A stretch of DNA of 6,579 nt, taken from contig LJUI01000139.1 of NCBI GenBank assembly GCA_001303705.1, forward strand, positions 1 to 6,579. Direction: 5' to 3'. The notes beneath the pieces were generated by a model. The model was not told where the DNA came from and made no database searches. It saw nothing but the letters and a program-made list of their open reading frames with translations. The position numbers and the translations under genes were made by a program. The stretch's first letter is position 1, and each line of letters starts with the position of its first letter. The stretch is from a candidate division TA06 bacterium SM23_40 (lineage in GTDB: Bacteria > LJUI01 > SM1-40). Below, one piece after another: positions 6,464 through 6,579 of this stretch.

Positions 6464-6579
6464 CTACTTGACCAGTCTTGGTTCGAGCCCCGCTCCCAAG
6501 TCTACCATCCGCTGGAGGGTGACGGCGACATACTTGGGCTCGATCTCCATCCCGTAACATCTGCGATCAAGTTGCTCCG
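6464..6579 (-). CDS. DNA methyltransferase, C-terminal end only (5' end outside window)
   Basis: Only the last 37 codons are present, reading from 6577 down to the TAG at 6466-6464. They contain RRCYGMEIEPKYVAVTLQRM, which matches the end of N6-adenine/N4-cytosine methyltransferases of the N6_N4_Mtase type (PF01555). There, CYGxExxPxYxxVxxxR forms part of the AdoMet-binding fold. The catalytic D/N/S-PPY/W and FxGxG motifs would lie upstream, outside the window, so activity, target and any fused domain (for example ParB-like, common in phages) cannot be judged. The tail after the domain is short (MVDLGAGLEPRLVK). The stop is one base from the small terminase start, so the two are very likely co-transcribed. 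In phages such enzymes typically protect DNA from host restriction or adjust packaging or regulatory sites. The family call is good for so short a piece. Confidence 0.8.
   Translation of the reverse strand, partial: EQLDRRCYGMEIEPKYVAVTLQRMVDLGAGLEPRLVK

Overview
This window is part of the packaging and head-assembly module of a tailed bacteriophage or prophage. Every gene I can support lies on the minus strand, so the biological reading order runs from high to low coordinates. The DNA is GC-rich, and the antisense strand carries long spurious open frames, as expected in such DNA. A GC-rich, possibly proteobacterial, host would fit, but nothing here identifies the host. No integrase, att site, tRNA, CRISPR or insertion sequence is visible.

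In transcription order, the window opens with the last 37 codons of a DNA methyltransferase (6464-6579, cut by the window edge). Next come the small terminase (6025-6462), the large terminase (4656-6080), the portal (3331-4638) and a Mu F/SPP1 gp7-type minor head protein (2431-3330). Then follow a coiled-coil, proline-rich protein of unknown role (1982-2431), a 74-residue unknown protein (1758-1982) and an XkdF-type putative prohead protease with extra N-terminal domains (760-1761). The last two are a MerR-like DNA-binding protein (411-767) and the start of a probable head-assembly or scaffold-like protein (1-377, cut by the window edge). The major capsid gene is not in the window and probably lies just beyond position 1.

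The genes are packed head to tail. Junctions are adjacent or overlap by 1 to 56 bases, several of them as TGATG or ATGA. The two real gaps are 17 bases before the portal and 33 bases before the last gene. This points to one operon with translational coupling. The terminases recognise and pump DNA through the portal, the Mu F-like protein joins the portal region, and the protease probably matures the prohead shell.

The least ordinary parts are the MerR-like protein lodged between protease and assembly protein, the last gene's two in-frame starts (the internal one has the better ribosome site), the multi-domain protease, and the unassigned coiled-coil protein. I see no clearly new defence or mobile system; most of the window is a recognisable phage head module.
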